Assembly: GCF_000242635.2 (NCBI RefSeq)
Contig: NC_017770.1
Location: forward strand, 1,686,669-1,750,668
DNA length: 64,000 bases
Direction of reading: 5' to 3'
From: Solitalea canadensis DSM 3403
GTDB taxonomy: Bacteria > Bacteroidota > Bacteroidia > Sphingobacteriales > Sphingobacteriaceae
The notes beneath the pieces are model-generated. The model worked only from the letters and a program-made list of their open reading frames with translations. It had not been told where the DNA came from and made no database searches. A program made the translations under genes and the position numbers. This document shows, piece after piece, positions 42,172-52,481 of the stretch; positions within the stretch are counted from its first letter, which is position 1, and the number at the start of each line of letters is the position of its first letter.

Positions 42172-43878
42172 TTATCTTATTCCGTGCATCATTTTTTTCA
42201 GTTTTGGAGTTAATGCAAATAATAATACAGAAGCAACACCACAAAGAATAACGAATACCATAAAGAATTCGAATAAGTTATGGATTTCAAAACCTGCAAA
42301 AACAGGATTTACATGGTTAATGTTATTTGCAGTTAAAAATTTCAATTGTTCAGCCGTTGGTGTTACTGTTTTATCCAAAACGGCTTGCAAATCAATACCA
42401 GCTTCTTTAGCCTTTAAAAATTTATCACCAGTAGCCGGTAAGATAGAACCTAATGTTCCTGCTAGAGCATAACCCGAAGCATTAGATAAGAAGAATACAC
42501 CAAATAATAAAGAAGCGAAACGTTTTGGCGCTAATTTACCTACTAAAGATAAACCGATAGGCGATAAACAAAGCTCTCCAAAGGTTTGAATCAGGTATAA
42601 AAGGATTAACCATTTAATAGCTAACAAACCAGAGTATCCTAAATCTTTAACATTAAAGGCAATGATAAAATAACTTAGGGCAATTAAGAATAGACCAATT
42701 GCTTGTTTAAAAGGAGAGATTGGCTCTTTTCCAGCAGTTCTTAATTTATCCCAAAGCATACTGAATGGAACAGCAAATGCAACAACAAAAATTCCGTTGA
42801 AAATCTGAACCATTGATGGAGGCATCGACCATCCAAAAAAGTTACGGTCTGTTTGGTTATTGGCAATAAATGTTAATGATGAACCAGCCTGTTCAAAGGC
42901 TGCCCAGAAGAAAATAACAAAGAAAGAAACGATGTAGATAACCAAAACACGGTCTCTCTCGATTTTTGTTAATGATTTGTCGGATAAAATTAAGCCAGCA
43001 AGAGTTAAACCACTTCCATAAATGATTGAATAAATTATGTTCTGACCAAATAATTTATGGAAAATAAAGGATAATGCAATGAAAGCAATTACTGAAACAG
43101 TTAAAGCGGTAGAAGTAAAGTGAGCTTTTTGGGCTTCGCCTTCAGCAAAGTCTGAGGCTGTGTTGTGTTTAGGTAAGCCACCGATAGGTCTTCCTTCAGG
43201 AGTTTTTACATATTTATCTTTCAAGAAGTAGAAAGAAACAGTACCAATCACCATAGCCGCTGAAGCCGCTAAGAAGCCCCATTTGAATGCAAAAATATCA
43301 CGATTACCAGCTGCATCAACAACGTCGCCTAACATAGGGCAGATAAACTGACCTAAGAAAGCACCCACATTGATACCCATATAGAAAATGGTAAATGCAG
43401 TATCTAATTTATTTTTCTCTTGAGCAGGGTATAAGCTACCAACCATTGAAGAGATATTTGGTTTGAAGAAACCATTACCGAAAATAATGACACCTAAAGC
43501 AACATATAATAAGATTTTTGCCAGGCCTAAATTTGTATCAAAAGTACTTGCACTAAAGAATAATAAGAGCTGCCCGATAGCCATCAAGCTTCCTCCAAGC
43601 ATAATACAGTACCTGTTTCCCAGGAATCTGTCAGAAATAAAGCCCCCTAGCATTGGAGTCAGGTAACACAAGCCTAAGAATCCCCCATAAATTAATGATG
43701 AAGTTTCCTCACTCATCATCAAAGAATGAACGATAAATAAGGTTAAAAGGGTTCTCATTCCGTAGAAGTTGAAGCGCTCCCACATCTCGGTCCCGAATAA
43801 TACCCAAAGACCTTTTGGATGTTTAGAGCTTGCTTTTAGAGCATCCTGCTCTTGTGCAAGTGTTTGATTTTGATTCAT
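42172..43878 (-). CDS. POT family peptide:H+ symporter
   Basis: A 568-residue transporter with 12-14 helices. The first-helix signature EMWERFNFYGMRTLLTLF and the PTR2 motif FYMGINVGAFLGQF identify the proton-dependent oligopeptide family (DtpT-like), which imports di- and tripeptides. The long hydrophilic stretch near 480-510 is a periplasmic loop. A second member starts 75 bases upstream, and DPP4 lies beyond it. The three are on the same strand but separated by gaps, suggesting a loose regulon rather than a tight operon. Confidence 0.92.
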   Translation of the reverse strand: MNQNQTLAQEQDALKASSKHPKGLWVLFGTEMWERFNFYGMRTLLTLFIVHSLMMSEETSSLIYGGFLGLCYLTPMLGGFISDRFLGNRYCIMLGGSLMAIGQLLLFFSASTFDTNLGLAKILLYVALGVIIFGNGFFKPNISSMVGSLYPAQEKNKLDTAFTIFYMGINVGAFLGQFICPMLGDVVDAAGNRDIFAFKWGFLAASAAMVIGTVSFYFLKDKYVKTPEGRPIGGLPKHNTASDFAEGEAQKAHFTSTALTVSVIAFIALSFIFHKLFGQNIIYSIIYGSGLTLAGLILSDKSLTKIERDRVLVIYIVSFFVIFFWAAFEQAGSSLTFIANNQTDRNFFGWSMPPSMVQIFNGIFVVAFAVPFSMLWDKLRTAGKEPISPFKQAIGLFLIALSYFIIAFNVKDLGYSGLLAIKWLILLYLIQTFGELCLSPIGLSLVGKLAPKRFASLLFGVFFLSNASGYALAGTLGSILPATGDKFLKAKEAGIDLQAVLDKTVTPTAEQLKFLTANNINHVNPVFAGFEIHNLFEFFMVFVILCGVASVLLFALTPKLKKMMHGIR

Positions 43879-43953
43879 TTTGTGTGTAAAAATGTGCTAC
43901 TATTATAATGATTGCTATATAGTTAACTTGTTAGTAATTAGCAAGTTTATTAC

Positions 43954-45612
43954 TTATTTAATTCCTCTTTCTTTCATAATAGTGTTAAGCCATTTTAACA
44001 GCGCGAAACCAATAAGTGCCGATACCATTAATAAGGCGAAATTAACCCAGAAGAAATTAGCTTTATGATCATATGTATCCCACATAGAAGCTAATACACC
44101 TGATAATTTATTACCAATTGAGGTTGATAAGAACCAACCGCCCATCATTAATGAGGTAATCCGGGTAGGACTTAATTTTGATACTAGAGAAAGTCCCATC
44201 GGACTTAAGAAAAGTTCTCCAATTGTAATGATTCCATAACCACCCATTAACCATAAAACAGACACTTTCTCAGCCCCATTATTTCCGGCGTATACAGCAG
44301 CAACCATGGCTAATACCGAAAGAGCTGAAATGAACATACCAAACATAATTTTAGTTGCTGTTGAAGGTTCTTGATTGCGTTTACGTAACCAGGTGAAAAA
44401 AGCAACCACCAATGGCGTTAAAATAATAACCCATCCAGGGTTGATTGATTGACTAAGGTTTGTAGCCCAAAGTTCAACTGTAGTTCCTTCAGAAGGAAGT
44501 TGATTTGGTGTTACGTTTCTGAAGTATAATGGGTAATTAAATTCTTTTATAGGTTGACCATTTACTTTTTGTAAACGGAATGCTTCATCGTATAAGGCAA
44601 CTGAATCTTTTTTGTAGGTAACTGTTTGTGATAAACTTAAGGAAGTAAAAGCTTTTTCAGCGATAGGAGTGGAAACGTGTCGGTCGGTATATCTGTCGGC
44701 CCAGGTATTTAATGCGCTACCATTTTGTTTGAAAACGGCCCAAAATAGAATTACTACTGCAAAAACCGTTAATAATGCTGCTATCGGTCGTCGTTCTTCC
44801 TTAGAAGCTTGCATGAATAAAGATCCATAGAAATAAACGACCGGAATACAAGCGAAAATAAAAGCGTCTGTACTGTTAGTGCCAATTAATGGATGTCCTA
44901 ATAATGCTTGCGGTACAATCCAGCCAATAACTCCAGCTACAATTGACGGTAAAAGAATCAAGTAAATAATTTTCGAAAAAGGCATATCGCCATCCTGAAC
45001 TCCTTTTTTAACATCAAATGCTTTGTAATGACGTAATCCTGATATGAACACCAATACACCTATGAACATACCAATACCGGCTGCAATAAATGCATATTCC
45101 CAGCCTAGCATAATATATAATGCAGCACCGAAGAAGTTACAGATAAAGGCACCAATGTTGATACCCATGTAAAAGATATTGTAACCCTCATCTTTTCTGG
45201 TTTCAAATTGCGGAGTTGAGTAGATATTTCCTAATAAGGTTGAGATATTGGGCTTAAAAAATCCGTTACCCACAATTACCAATGTCATTGATACATAAAG
45301 CATGGTAAGATCATGAATAGCCATTGTACAATAGCCTATTCCCATTAAAATACCACCAATAATGATTGATTTTGCATAACCTAAGTAACGATCGGCAATC
45401 AAACCTCCAAGAAAAGGAGTTAGAAAGACTAATGCGATAAAGGTTCCGTATAAATCAGCAGATTCTGCTTCTGTCATTGCGAAACCGGCTTTTACATCTT
45501 TAAGGTAGAGGGTGAAAATTCCTATCATTAAATAGTATCCGAATCGTTCCCACATTTCCGATAAAAAAAGAAAAGGAAGTCCTTTAGGGTGTTTCGCCTT
45601 GGTTGTTGACAT
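43954..45612 (-). CDS. POT family peptide:H+ symporter, second copy
   Basis: A 552-residue transporter with EMWERFGYYLMIGIFTLYLK at helix 1 and FYMGINIGAFICNFFGAALY near residue 145, both PTR2-family marks. It differs enough from its neighbour to be an old duplication. It has a large loop between residues 310 and 380 (DRYTDRHVSTPIAEKAFTSL region) not present in the other, which may face the periplasm. Likely takes up the dipeptides released by the DPP4 encoded upstream. Confidence 0.92.
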   Translation of the reverse strand: MSTTKAKHPKGLPFLFLSEMWERFGYYLMIGIFTLYLKDVKAGFAMTEAESADLYGTFIALVFLTPFLGGLIADRYLGYAKSIIIGGILMGIGYCTMAIHDLTMLYVSMTLVIVGNGFFKPNISTLLGNIYSTPQFETRKDEGYNIFYMGINIGAFICNFFGAALYIMLGWEYAFIAAGIGMFIGVLVFISGLRHYKAFDVKKGVQDGDMPFSKIIYLILLPSIVAGVIGWIVPQALLGHPLIGTNSTDAFIFACIPVVYFYGSLFMQASKEERRPIAALLTVFAVVILFWAVFKQNGSALNTWADRYTDRHVSTPIAEKAFTSLSLSQTVTYKKDSVALYDEAFRLQKVNGQPIKEFNYPLYFRNVTPNQLPSEGTTVELWATNLSQSINPGWVIILTPLVVAFFTWLRKRNQEPSTATKIMFGMFISALSVLAMVAAVYAGNNGAEKVSVLWLMGGYGIITIGELFLSPMGLSLVSKLSPTRITSLMMGGWFLSTSIGNKLSGVLASMWDTYDHKANFFWVNFALLMVSALIGFALLKWLNTIMKERGIK

Positions 45613-45857
45613 TATGAGGTTTTAATTTTGGTTTTAAATAGCCTTTATTTTATTCGTTTATTTGATTGGTTTAGGGGACAAAGATTTTCCCAAAGCCGCT
45701 AAAGTAAAAATATTTTTCTGTTATGGAAACGTTTGCAAGCTAATTAATATGGTTTAACCTAAATAAGCTAATGTTAACTATTGATAATCAAATTGTTGTT
45801 AAGTTTATTCAACGCCACTTAAATCTATTTTGAAAGGTAAAAATGTCGTTAGAAATG

Positions 45858-45890
45858 AGAAAAGCCTGCAATATTGCAGGCTTTTTTTTG
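45858..45890. terminator. Intrinsic terminator of the DPP4 gene
   Basis: AAAAGCCTGCAA and TTGCAGGCTTTT flank TA, a perfect stem with T tract; it follows DPP4 on the minus strand. Confidence 0.9.
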
Positions 45891-45907
45891 TTAGATCGAT
45901 TCATAGC

Positions 45908-48082
45908 TTATAAATTCTTAAGAATAAAGTCCATCATCATGGTTTGTAACTGTAAGCGATATCTTACCCCGTGATGCTCATTCGGATAATAGAAGCTATC
46001 AAACTGCTTATTTTTTTTGATCAGGCTAAGTGCCATTTCAGCCGAGTTTTGGAAATGCACATTGTCATCAAACGTTCCATGAATGAGCAGAAATTTACCT
46101 TTTAAATTTTCTGCATAATGAATAGGAGAGTTATCATCATAACCCGAAGCGTTTTCTTGTGGTGTACGTAAGAAACGTTCGGTATAAATACTGTCATAAT
46201 ACCTCCATGAAGTAACCGGAGCACCGGCAATCGCCATTTTGAATACATCAGCACCACGAGTAATAGCTAAAGAGGCCATATATCCTCCAAAACTCCAACC
46301 ATAGTATCCAATGCGAGAAGCATCCACATAAGATTGAGTTCTTAACCACTTTGCAGCATCAATCTGATCTTGTATTTCGTATTTTCCTAATTGTAAATAA
46401 GTTACCTTCTTAAAATCAGCACCGCGACCTCCAGTACCTCTGTTATCCATACAGAAAACGATGTAACCTTTATCAGCTAATGTTTGGAACCAGATATCAC
46501 CGCCATTCCAAGAATCTAAAACTTGCTGACTACCTGGACCGCCATAAGCGTACATAAACACAGGATATTTCTTCGTTGCATCAAAATTTGAAGGTTTGAT
46601 GATCCATGCATTCAATTTTAAACCATCAGGCATTGGTACTTCAATAAATTCTTTAGGTTGATAAACAAAGCCAGAAAGTTTCTCTTTTAACTTTTTATTT
46701 TCTTCCAACACCCTTAGTTGTTTTCCGTTTTTGTCATTTAAACTAAATACGGCAGGGGTGTTTGCATTACTATACGAATTGATAAAATAAGAGAAATCAG
46801 TACTAAAAGTGGCATTATTTGTACCTTCAATTGAGGTGATTTTTTTCTTTCCTGTACCGTCTATTTTGATTGCATAGATATCACGCTTAGCCGGAGCTGT
46901 TTCTGTCGACTGGTAATAAATGGTTTTTGATTGCTCATCTATACCATATAATGAAATAACCTCCCAGTTCCCTTTAGTGACCTGTCGAATTAGTTTTCCG
47001 GTCATGTCATACAAATAAATATGACGGAAACCATCTTGTTCGCTAGTTAATAGGAATGATTTATTGTCGGCCAAAAACGTCAAATCATCATTTACATCAA
47101 TATAACGTTTGTCATTGTCAGTTAAAACAACCTTTGTTGCACCTGTTTGCGCATTCGCAAATAAGTACTCTAATTTATCTTGATGACGATTCATGCGGAA
47201 CACACACAAGGTGTTTGCATCGTTTGTCCATTTAATACGTGGGATGTATTGATCTTTTTCTGCACCAACATCAACAGTGGTTGTTGAACCGGTGGTAAGA
47301 TCATAAACATGAATACTTACGATCGAATTCTTTTCTCCCGCTTTGGGATATTTGTAACGATATTCTTCAGGGTACAAGCCATTATAAACAGGAATGCTTA
47401 TTTCAGGAACCTCCGTCTCATCAAATTTGTAATAAGCTATTTTTTTGCCATCAGGTGACCAAAAAAAGGCTCTGGCAAATTCGAATTCCTCTTCATAAAC
47501 CCAATCAGTACCCCCGTTAATGATTTTGTTTTTTACACCATCCGTTGTGATTTTTTTCTCCTCACCACTGTTAAGGTCTTTGATGAAAATATTGTTGTCT
47601 CTAACAAAAGCGATTTTTGAAGCATCGGGAGCAAAGTCAGCATATTTCTGCTTACCAGTTTCAGATACAGCAGTTAGTGACTTTGATTTACGATCATAAA
47701 CAAAATTGTTGACAAGGAAAGAACGACGGTATACTTGCTCCGTTTCAGTTGCAACCAACACTTTGCTTTCATCATTACTGAACGCATAATCGTCCATTTT
47801 AAGACTCTTTCCTTTAAAAAGTAGGCTACTATTTTTTAGAATAGTGTCTTTTACCGATCCGCTTAAATAATCATACTTAAGCACATACACATCTTCCTTA
47901 CTCTTATCAGCTAACTGCGACGAATAATGTTTACCATCATTCATGGATTTTAAGCCAAATACACCTCCGGCAATAAAACTGCGTTTGGTATATATGTCAT
48001 CTAACGTAATCGGCTTCTTTTGTCCTATCGCCAATGCAGGCAATAGCAACAAAACAATGGGTAATAAATTTTTCTTCATCAA
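45908..48082 (-). CDS. Dipeptidyl peptidase IV, S9 family
   Basis: A 724-residue exported peptidase (signal peptide to about residue 21). The N-terminal beta-propeller includes the DPP4 double glutamate in WVYEEEFEFARAFFWSPDGK, which binds the substrate amino end. The C-terminal alpha/beta hydrolase has the nucleophile Ser597 in GWSFGGYMAS, the Asp in HGTFDDNVH and the His in YPNEHHGV. It cleaves X-Pro or X-Ala dipeptides from peptides in the periplasm. Eight bases separate it from the upstream hypothetical gene, so they form an operon. Confidence 0.93.
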   Translation of the reverse strand: MMKKNLLPIVLLLLPALAIGQKKPITLDDIYTKRSFIAGGVFGLKSMNDGKHYSSQLADKSKEDVYVLKYDYLSGSVKDTILKNSSLLFKGKSLKMDDYAFSNDESKVLVATETEQVYRRSFLVNNFVYDRKSKSLTAVSETGKQKYADFAPDASKIAFVRDNNIFIKDLNSGEEKKITTDGVKNKIINGGTDWVYEEEFEFARAFFWSPDGKKIAYYKFDETEVPEISIPVYNGLYPEEYRYKYPKAGEKNSIVSIHVYDLTTGSTTTVDVGAEKDQYIPRIKWTNDANTLCVFRMNRHQDKLEYLFANAQTGATKVVLTDNDKRYIDVNDDLTFLADNKSFLLTSEQDGFRHIYLYDMTGKLIRQVTKGNWEVISLYGIDEQSKTIYYQSTETAPAKRDIYAIKIDGTGKKKITSIEGTNNATFSTDFSYFINSYSNANTPAVFSLNDKNGKQLRVLEENKKLKEKLSGFVYQPKEFIEVPMPDGLKLNAWIIKPSNFDATKKYPVFMYAYGGPGSQQVLDSWNGGDIWFQTLADKGYIVFCMDNRGTGGRGADFKKVTYLQLGKYEIQDQIDAAKWLRTQSYVDASRIGYYGWSFGGYMASLAITRGADVFKMAIAGAPVTSWRYYDSIYTERFLRTPQENASGYDDNSPIHYAENLKGKFLLIHGTFDDNVHFQNSAEMALSLIKKNKQFDSFYYPNEHHGVRYRLQLQTMMMDFILKNL

Positions 48083-48090
48083 TTTATGGA

Positions 48091-49002
48091 TTAGTATTTT
48101 TTATCTTTTTTCGCTGGCTGATTTTGAGGTAATGCCAGTTTTTTAGGATCGTTAAATAACTCGTCGCTGATAGACGGATCGTTTGTGAGGTTTAGATTCG
48201 ACATAAATACCCAACTTCCATTTTCATATTTTAAACCATCGTAGGAAAGATCAGGTCCATAAAATTCATAGAAACCTTCTTTCGCAGGCTGACTTGGTAT
48301 CAGGTGATCAAATACGATCCATTTTTTTGATGGAAGATACTTAAGCATCATTGATAAACTTCTCCCATATTCAAACACCATCCGGTTGGCAATTTTACCT
48401 TTTTCTAATTTAAAAACAGGAGCACCCATCTTTACTTTATCATTTTCGAAAGTAATAGGTTCAATAATGCGCATGCTGGTTTTAGGATCATTCGCTTTCC
48501 ATCCCAATAATAAATAAGGATCGGTTGGTTTTACCGGTGGAATAATTTCATAATACTGTGCACCTACCCAGTATTCATTAGTAGTTATCGTATCGCGAAT
48601 ATTTTTTATGGCAGGCGAATAATCTTTTAGCGGAAACAACTCCAATTTTTGAGGATTATTCATTTGAATTGCTCCATAAAAACGAGATGTGCCATCTTCT
48701 TCAGCAAAGGCCCAGCTAAAAATTCTGAACTTATTTAAAGGATCTTTTACAATTGAGATTGTTTTCAGCGAATCGAAAGGATAATTATATGAACCTGGAA
48801 GTTTGAGTGCCTGAACGAGTGTTTTAATAAATGTATAGGTCGAGTTTCTTCGTTCTACATCACTTTCACCGTTAATAACTTGTGCATCAATCTTTTTCAG
48901 TGTCGCTTCGTATTGCTTTAACTGAACTTCGGTTTTGTTTTGAGCTACTGCCGTGGAGAAAGCTAAAACTAATCCGAGCAAAATGATTTGGGCCTTTTTC
49001 AT
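48091..49002 (-). CDS. Exported protein of unknown function, co-transcribed with DPP4
   Basis: A 303-residue protein from the ATG at 49002 (a TTG at 49026 would give eight extra residues). It has a signal peptide (MKKAQIILLGLVLAFSTAVAQ). The body contains no motif I can name; noticeable are FYGAIQMNNPQKLELFPLKD and WKANDPKTSMRIIEPITF. Bacteroidota genomes often carry such a protein, with no known function. Coupling to DPP4 suggests a role in peptide use or in the envelope. Confidence 0.72.
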   Translation of the reverse strand: MKKAQIILLGLVLAFSTAVAQNKTEVQLKQYEATLKKIDAQVINGESDVERRNSTYTFIKTLVQALKLPGSYNYPFDSLKTISIVKDPLNKFRIFSWAFAEEDGTSRFYGAIQMNNPQKLELFPLKDYSPAIKNIRDTITTNEYWVGAQYYEIIPPVKPTDPYLLLGWKANDPKTSMRIIEPITFENDKVKMGAPVFKLEKGKIANRMVFEYGRSLSMMLKYLPSKKWIVFDHLIPSQPAKEGFYEFYGPDLSYDGLKYENGSWVFMSNLNLTNDPSISDELFNDPKKLALPQNQPAKKDKKY

Positions 49003-49083
49003 TTTTCTGATCAAAATAAGCTTCAAATATAATTATTGAAAGAAATTATGCTTTTGAAGTTTGATTTGTCACAAAAATGATAG

Positions 49084-49124
49084 AATAATAAGAGCCGGTA
49101 AATTACCAGCTCTTATTATTTTAA
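49084..49124. terminator. Intrinsic terminator
   Basis: AATAATAAGAGC and GCTCTTATTATT with inner GGT/ACC pairs flank AAATT; it follows the 226-residue lipoprotein gene on the minus strand. Confidence 0.9.
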
Positions 49125-49131
49125 TTGGATG

Positions 49132-49812
49132 TTATTTCTTAGCAGGTGAGGCCGACGAGTGTATCACCCCATCGGATACCATTTTTGTTACGATAATGTT
49201 TGCAAATTCGGTAGCTGCTTTGTCAATATTATCCGGATTTAATGTTTCCGATTGACCTGACCAAACTAATTTTTCAGTATTTACATCATATAAATTAGTT
49301 TCTAGATAATAGGTTTTGTCGGTTGTATAATAGCCTGGATCATACATAGCAGGACCCATTCCTCCATAATATCCCCAGAAATTACCATAATAACCTCCTG
49401 GAGCATAAGCTGTTGTTCCTGGTACATAACGGGTTTCTGAATCCTTGTTTACCAAAGCCACTGAAATAATAGCGTCGCAACCAGCTTCTTTGAATTTCTG
49501 AAGTAATTGTTCCCTGTCCAACGCTTTATCTTTTGTCATATCAGGAGGGAATACGTTAGTGCTTTCGGTTACTTTGGCTCCTGTATTCGTTAATGAGGTA
49601 GCCATTTTATCTTCAATGGTTTTTTTGTAAGCAAGATTTTTTCCTAAAGCTACAATGAAAAGATTCTTGTAAGTTTTAGCTTCTGCATCCTTATCTTTCC
49701 ATGTTGCGGTAACTTTTGTGGCGGGAGAACAAGCTGAAAACAATAATGCGGTAGAGATGAATAGCGTCAAACACCTTGTGCCAACACTTGAGAGAACGTA
49801 ATTTTTAATCAT
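49132..49812 (-). CDS. Lipoprotein of unknown function (DUF4136-like)
   Basis: A 226-residue protein with a lipobox, LLFSAC (Cys28). Residues 35-110 contain KNLFIVALGKNLAYKKTIED and CDAIISVALVNKD, and the C-terminal half KLVWSGQSETLNPDN resembles the DUF4136 lipoproteins. Between about 130 and 160 lies a Gly/Tyr-rich segment (PGGYYGNFWGYYGGMG), likely a flexible linker. Function unknown; it probably sits on the periplasmic face of a membrane. Confidence 0.75.
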   Translation of the reverse strand: MIKNYVLSSVGTRCLTLFISTALLFSACSPATKVTATWKDKDAEAKTYKNLFIVALGKNLAYKKTIEDKMATSLTNTGAKVTESTNVFPPDMTKDKALDREQLLQKFKEAGCDAIISVALVNKDSETRYVPGTTAYAPGGYYGNFWGYYGGMGPAMYDPGYYTTDKTYYLETNLYDVNTEKLVWSGQSETLNPDNIDKAATEFANIIVTKMVSDGVIHSSASPAKK

Positions 49813-50153
49813 AATCAGTTAAAAATAGACAAGAGACATTTTTGTGATTTTTTTCGTCGAATTGTTTGAAATACAGGCGAATTGCAAGCCTTAATTAAAT
49901 ATATAGAAAATACTTTAAAGATTAATATTAGTTTATAATTTAATTCCAGAGTTTGAAAAACTACTTTTTGAAAGATTGACCGCTATTCTGTATTAAAATT
50001 AGCCTTGTTAAGTTGCTGATAATTAATAGAAAGTTATATTTAGTAATAAATTATTTTGAGGAGGTCTCCTAATTCAATTCTAAATTTTTGACCTGAACAT
50101 TTTTGACCCTCTGCTGTTATTAATAATTCAGATATTATTTATATTAATAAACT
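49813..50153. other. Divergent intergenic region, 341 bases
   Basis: Between the lipoprotein (minus) and the GAF protein (plus). It is AT-rich with no open frame. I see only a short direct repeat of TTTTTGACC (about 50086-50109) before the GAF gene; its role is unclear. Confidence 0.3.
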
Positions 50154-52481
50154 ATGAAACTTGTTGAACTTAGTTTACCACAACCCGATACTTTTCCAAT
50201 AAAAGGCAAGCTTACATTTGCGCCATTCCTGGAGTTTCTTAAAGAAAAGGTGGCGACTGTTAGTTCTATTGAAAGAAAAGTTTATAGTGAAATTATTGAT
50301 AGAATTGAATCTTGTCCGGATTTATTAGATACCTCAATTGACTCTTTAAAAGATAAAGAAGAGTTGATTAGCTTAATTAAACTGTCATTAATGCCGCTTG
50401 CAGCAAACGAAGAGACGCAATTGATGGCATTAAGTTCTCCTTTTCCACCTACGCTTTTCTATTATACTGACGCATTTGAGAAAACTTTTTTGAATGCGGA
50501 TGGACATTTAAAAGATTTAACAGTTGATCCTTTCGGAAGCCCGGAAAGAGATCTTCGATTTGTTTATAAGATCATTTTTGATAAATGCTATAACCTTCGT
50601 GTTGGAATAGGGGGTATGTTTATGCAAAAATGGGTTGAAGGGGAACAAAACAGTATCAAGTATTTAAAGGTAAACCTCGATAATAGGTTTATTAAAGTTG
50701 ACGTAGATGGAGAACTCCCTGATATCAGTGCTTACTTGGTCGACCTACAAAATACCGGTTTTTCTAATTTCGATTTACTTAAAACCATATTGCCCCTGGA
50801 GAAATTTACGTTGTCGGGCTTTACCATATTAACGGTTGAAGATGCGACTTCAGAAGAAGCATTATCTATCATCAAAAATGCCGTATTGAATATGCATACC
50901 CAGGAATCGGAATTGACCATGTCGCAGGTGGAAGATGGCCTAAAGACATTGTTAGGTAACCGTAAGTTATGCATTGGTATCATGCCTTTTTTAAAGGTGA
51001 ATGACCAGGTAATTATTGATGAGGAAATTAAATCTGAGCATATTTTGATAAATACAATGGAGGTATGTCCTAATCATATAAGCTACAGGGATTCAGCAAG
51101 GTTCTTTGAAGAAAAAAAAGAACCCTTATTTATCCCGGTTGTTGATGAGCAGGCCGTTGCTCAGTACCCTTATCTTAAAACGTTGCTTGATAAAAGAATT
51201 CATAGTTACCTGGCGATTCCCATCTATAATAATGGCAAACCTTTAGGCGTGTTAGAAATTGGTGCTCCAGATGCCGGCTTTCTGACTACAGAAGTGATGC
51301 ATTCTGTAAAACAGGCTACACCAATTATTAAAGAGTTGTTTTTCTATATGGTGGAGCGTTTTAAAGCCAGGATGGATAAGTTAATTAAGAAGAAATTTAC
51401 CTCTTTGCAGCCGGCTGTTGAATGGAAATTCAATGAAGTGGCATGGGAATATCTTAAAAACAAATCTGCAATTGAAGCTCCCGTTCCTGATATTATTTTT
51501 GATAATGTTTACCCATTGTATGGGGCGATAGATGTCAGAAACTCGTCTATAGAACGAAACATTGCCATTCGTAAAGATATTTTGAACCAAATTGCCGAAA
51601 CGGAAGATTTACTGGACCTGTTTAGCTTAAAAGTTAAATTGCCATTATTGGAGAAGTTGCTGTTTAAATGTAATCAATTTCGGGAGTTAACGGCCAGGCA
51701 ACTCAGTACTGAGGATGAAGTGCGGATCAATGATTTCTTTAGAGCAGACATAGCTGATTTTTTTGAGTACATTTTAAAGGTAGATACTACTTACTTACCT
51801 CATATTGAAGAATACGAAGAAGCAACGGATGAACTAACAGGAAAATTCCACTTGCATCAGCGAGAATATGAGGCAGGACTTGCAAAGATTAATGGAGTGA
51901 TCAATACCTATCTGGATAAAGAGAAAGAAGAAGTACAGCAGATCTATCCGCATTATTTTGAAAAATACAGAACCGATGGGGTTGAATATAACATCTATAT
52001 CGGCCAATCGATTGTACCTAAAAAGCCATTTGATTCAGTTTATCTGAAGAATCTTCAGTTATGGCAATTAACTTCGATGGTTGAGATTGCCCGGTTAACT
52101 AAAAATATTTTGCCTGATTTGGATATTCCACTGCAGACAACGCATTTGATCCTTGCCTATCGACAACCTATATCAATTAGCTTTAGAAAAGATGAAAGAA
52201 GATTTGATGTAGAAGGTTCTTATAACATCAGGTATGAGATCATGAAAAAGCGAATTGATAAAGCATTGATCAAAGATACCAAGGAACGTTTTACCAAGGA
52301 GGATCATATTTCGATTGTCTACTCTAATGCAAAGCAAGCGGATGAATACCTGCAGTATATTGAATTCCTCCAGAACAAAGGCATGTTAGCGCCTGAGGTT
52401 GAAAATGTTGAACTGGAGGAACTACAAGGTGTTAGCGGTTTAAATGGTTTGCGCGTAAGGGTTCTTTATAATCAAGACTAA
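50154..52481 (+). CDS. Large GAF-domain protein, function unknown
   Basis: A 775-residue soluble protein with no signal peptide. A single GAF domain covers roughly residues 255-400, with KRIHSYLAIPIYNNGKPLGV near 350 as its core strands. The N-terminal 250 residues and C-terminal 370 residues do not match a domain I know, and no histidine kinase, cyclase or HTH motif follows. It probably senses a small ligand and signals through protein contacts. It is widespread in Bacteroidota. Its last four bases overlap the end of the convergent fusion gene. Confidence 0.75.
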   Translation: MKLVELSLPQPDTFPIKGKLTFAPFLEFLKEKVATVSSIERKVYSEIIDRIESCPDLLDTSIDSLKDKEELISLIKLSLMPLAANEETQLMALSSPFPPTLFYYTDAFEKTFLNADGHLKDLTVDPFGSPERDLRFVYKIIFDKCYNLRVGIGGMFMQKWVEGEQNSIKYLKVNLDNRFIKVDVDGELPDISAYLVDLQNTGFSNFDLLKTILPLEKFTLSGFTILTVEDATSEEALSIIKNAVLNMHTQESELTMSQVEDGLKTLLGNRKLCIGIMPFLKVNDQVIIDEEIKSEHILINTMEVCPNHISYRDSARFFEEKKEPLFIPVVDEQAVAQYPYLKTLLDKRIHSYLAIPIYNNGKPLGVLEIGAPDAGFLTTEVMHSVKQATPIIKELFFYMVERFKARMDKLIKKKFTSLQPAVEWKFNEVAWEYLKNKSAIEAPVPDIIFDNVYPLYGAIDVRNSSIERNIAIRKDILNQIAETEDLLDLFSLKVKLPLLEKLLFKCNQFRELTARQLSTEDEVRINDFFRADIADFFEYILKVDTTYLPHIEEYEEATDELTGKFHLHQREYEAGLAKINGVINTYLDKEKEEVQQIYPHYFEKYRTDGVEYNIYIGQSIVPKKPFDSVYLKNLQLWQLTSMVEIARLTKNILPDLDIPLQTTHLILAYRQPISISFRKDERRFDVEGSYNIRYEIMKKRIDKALIKDTKERFTKEDHISIVYSNAKQADEYLQYIEFLQNKGMLAPEVENVELEELQGVSGLNGLRVRVLYNQD

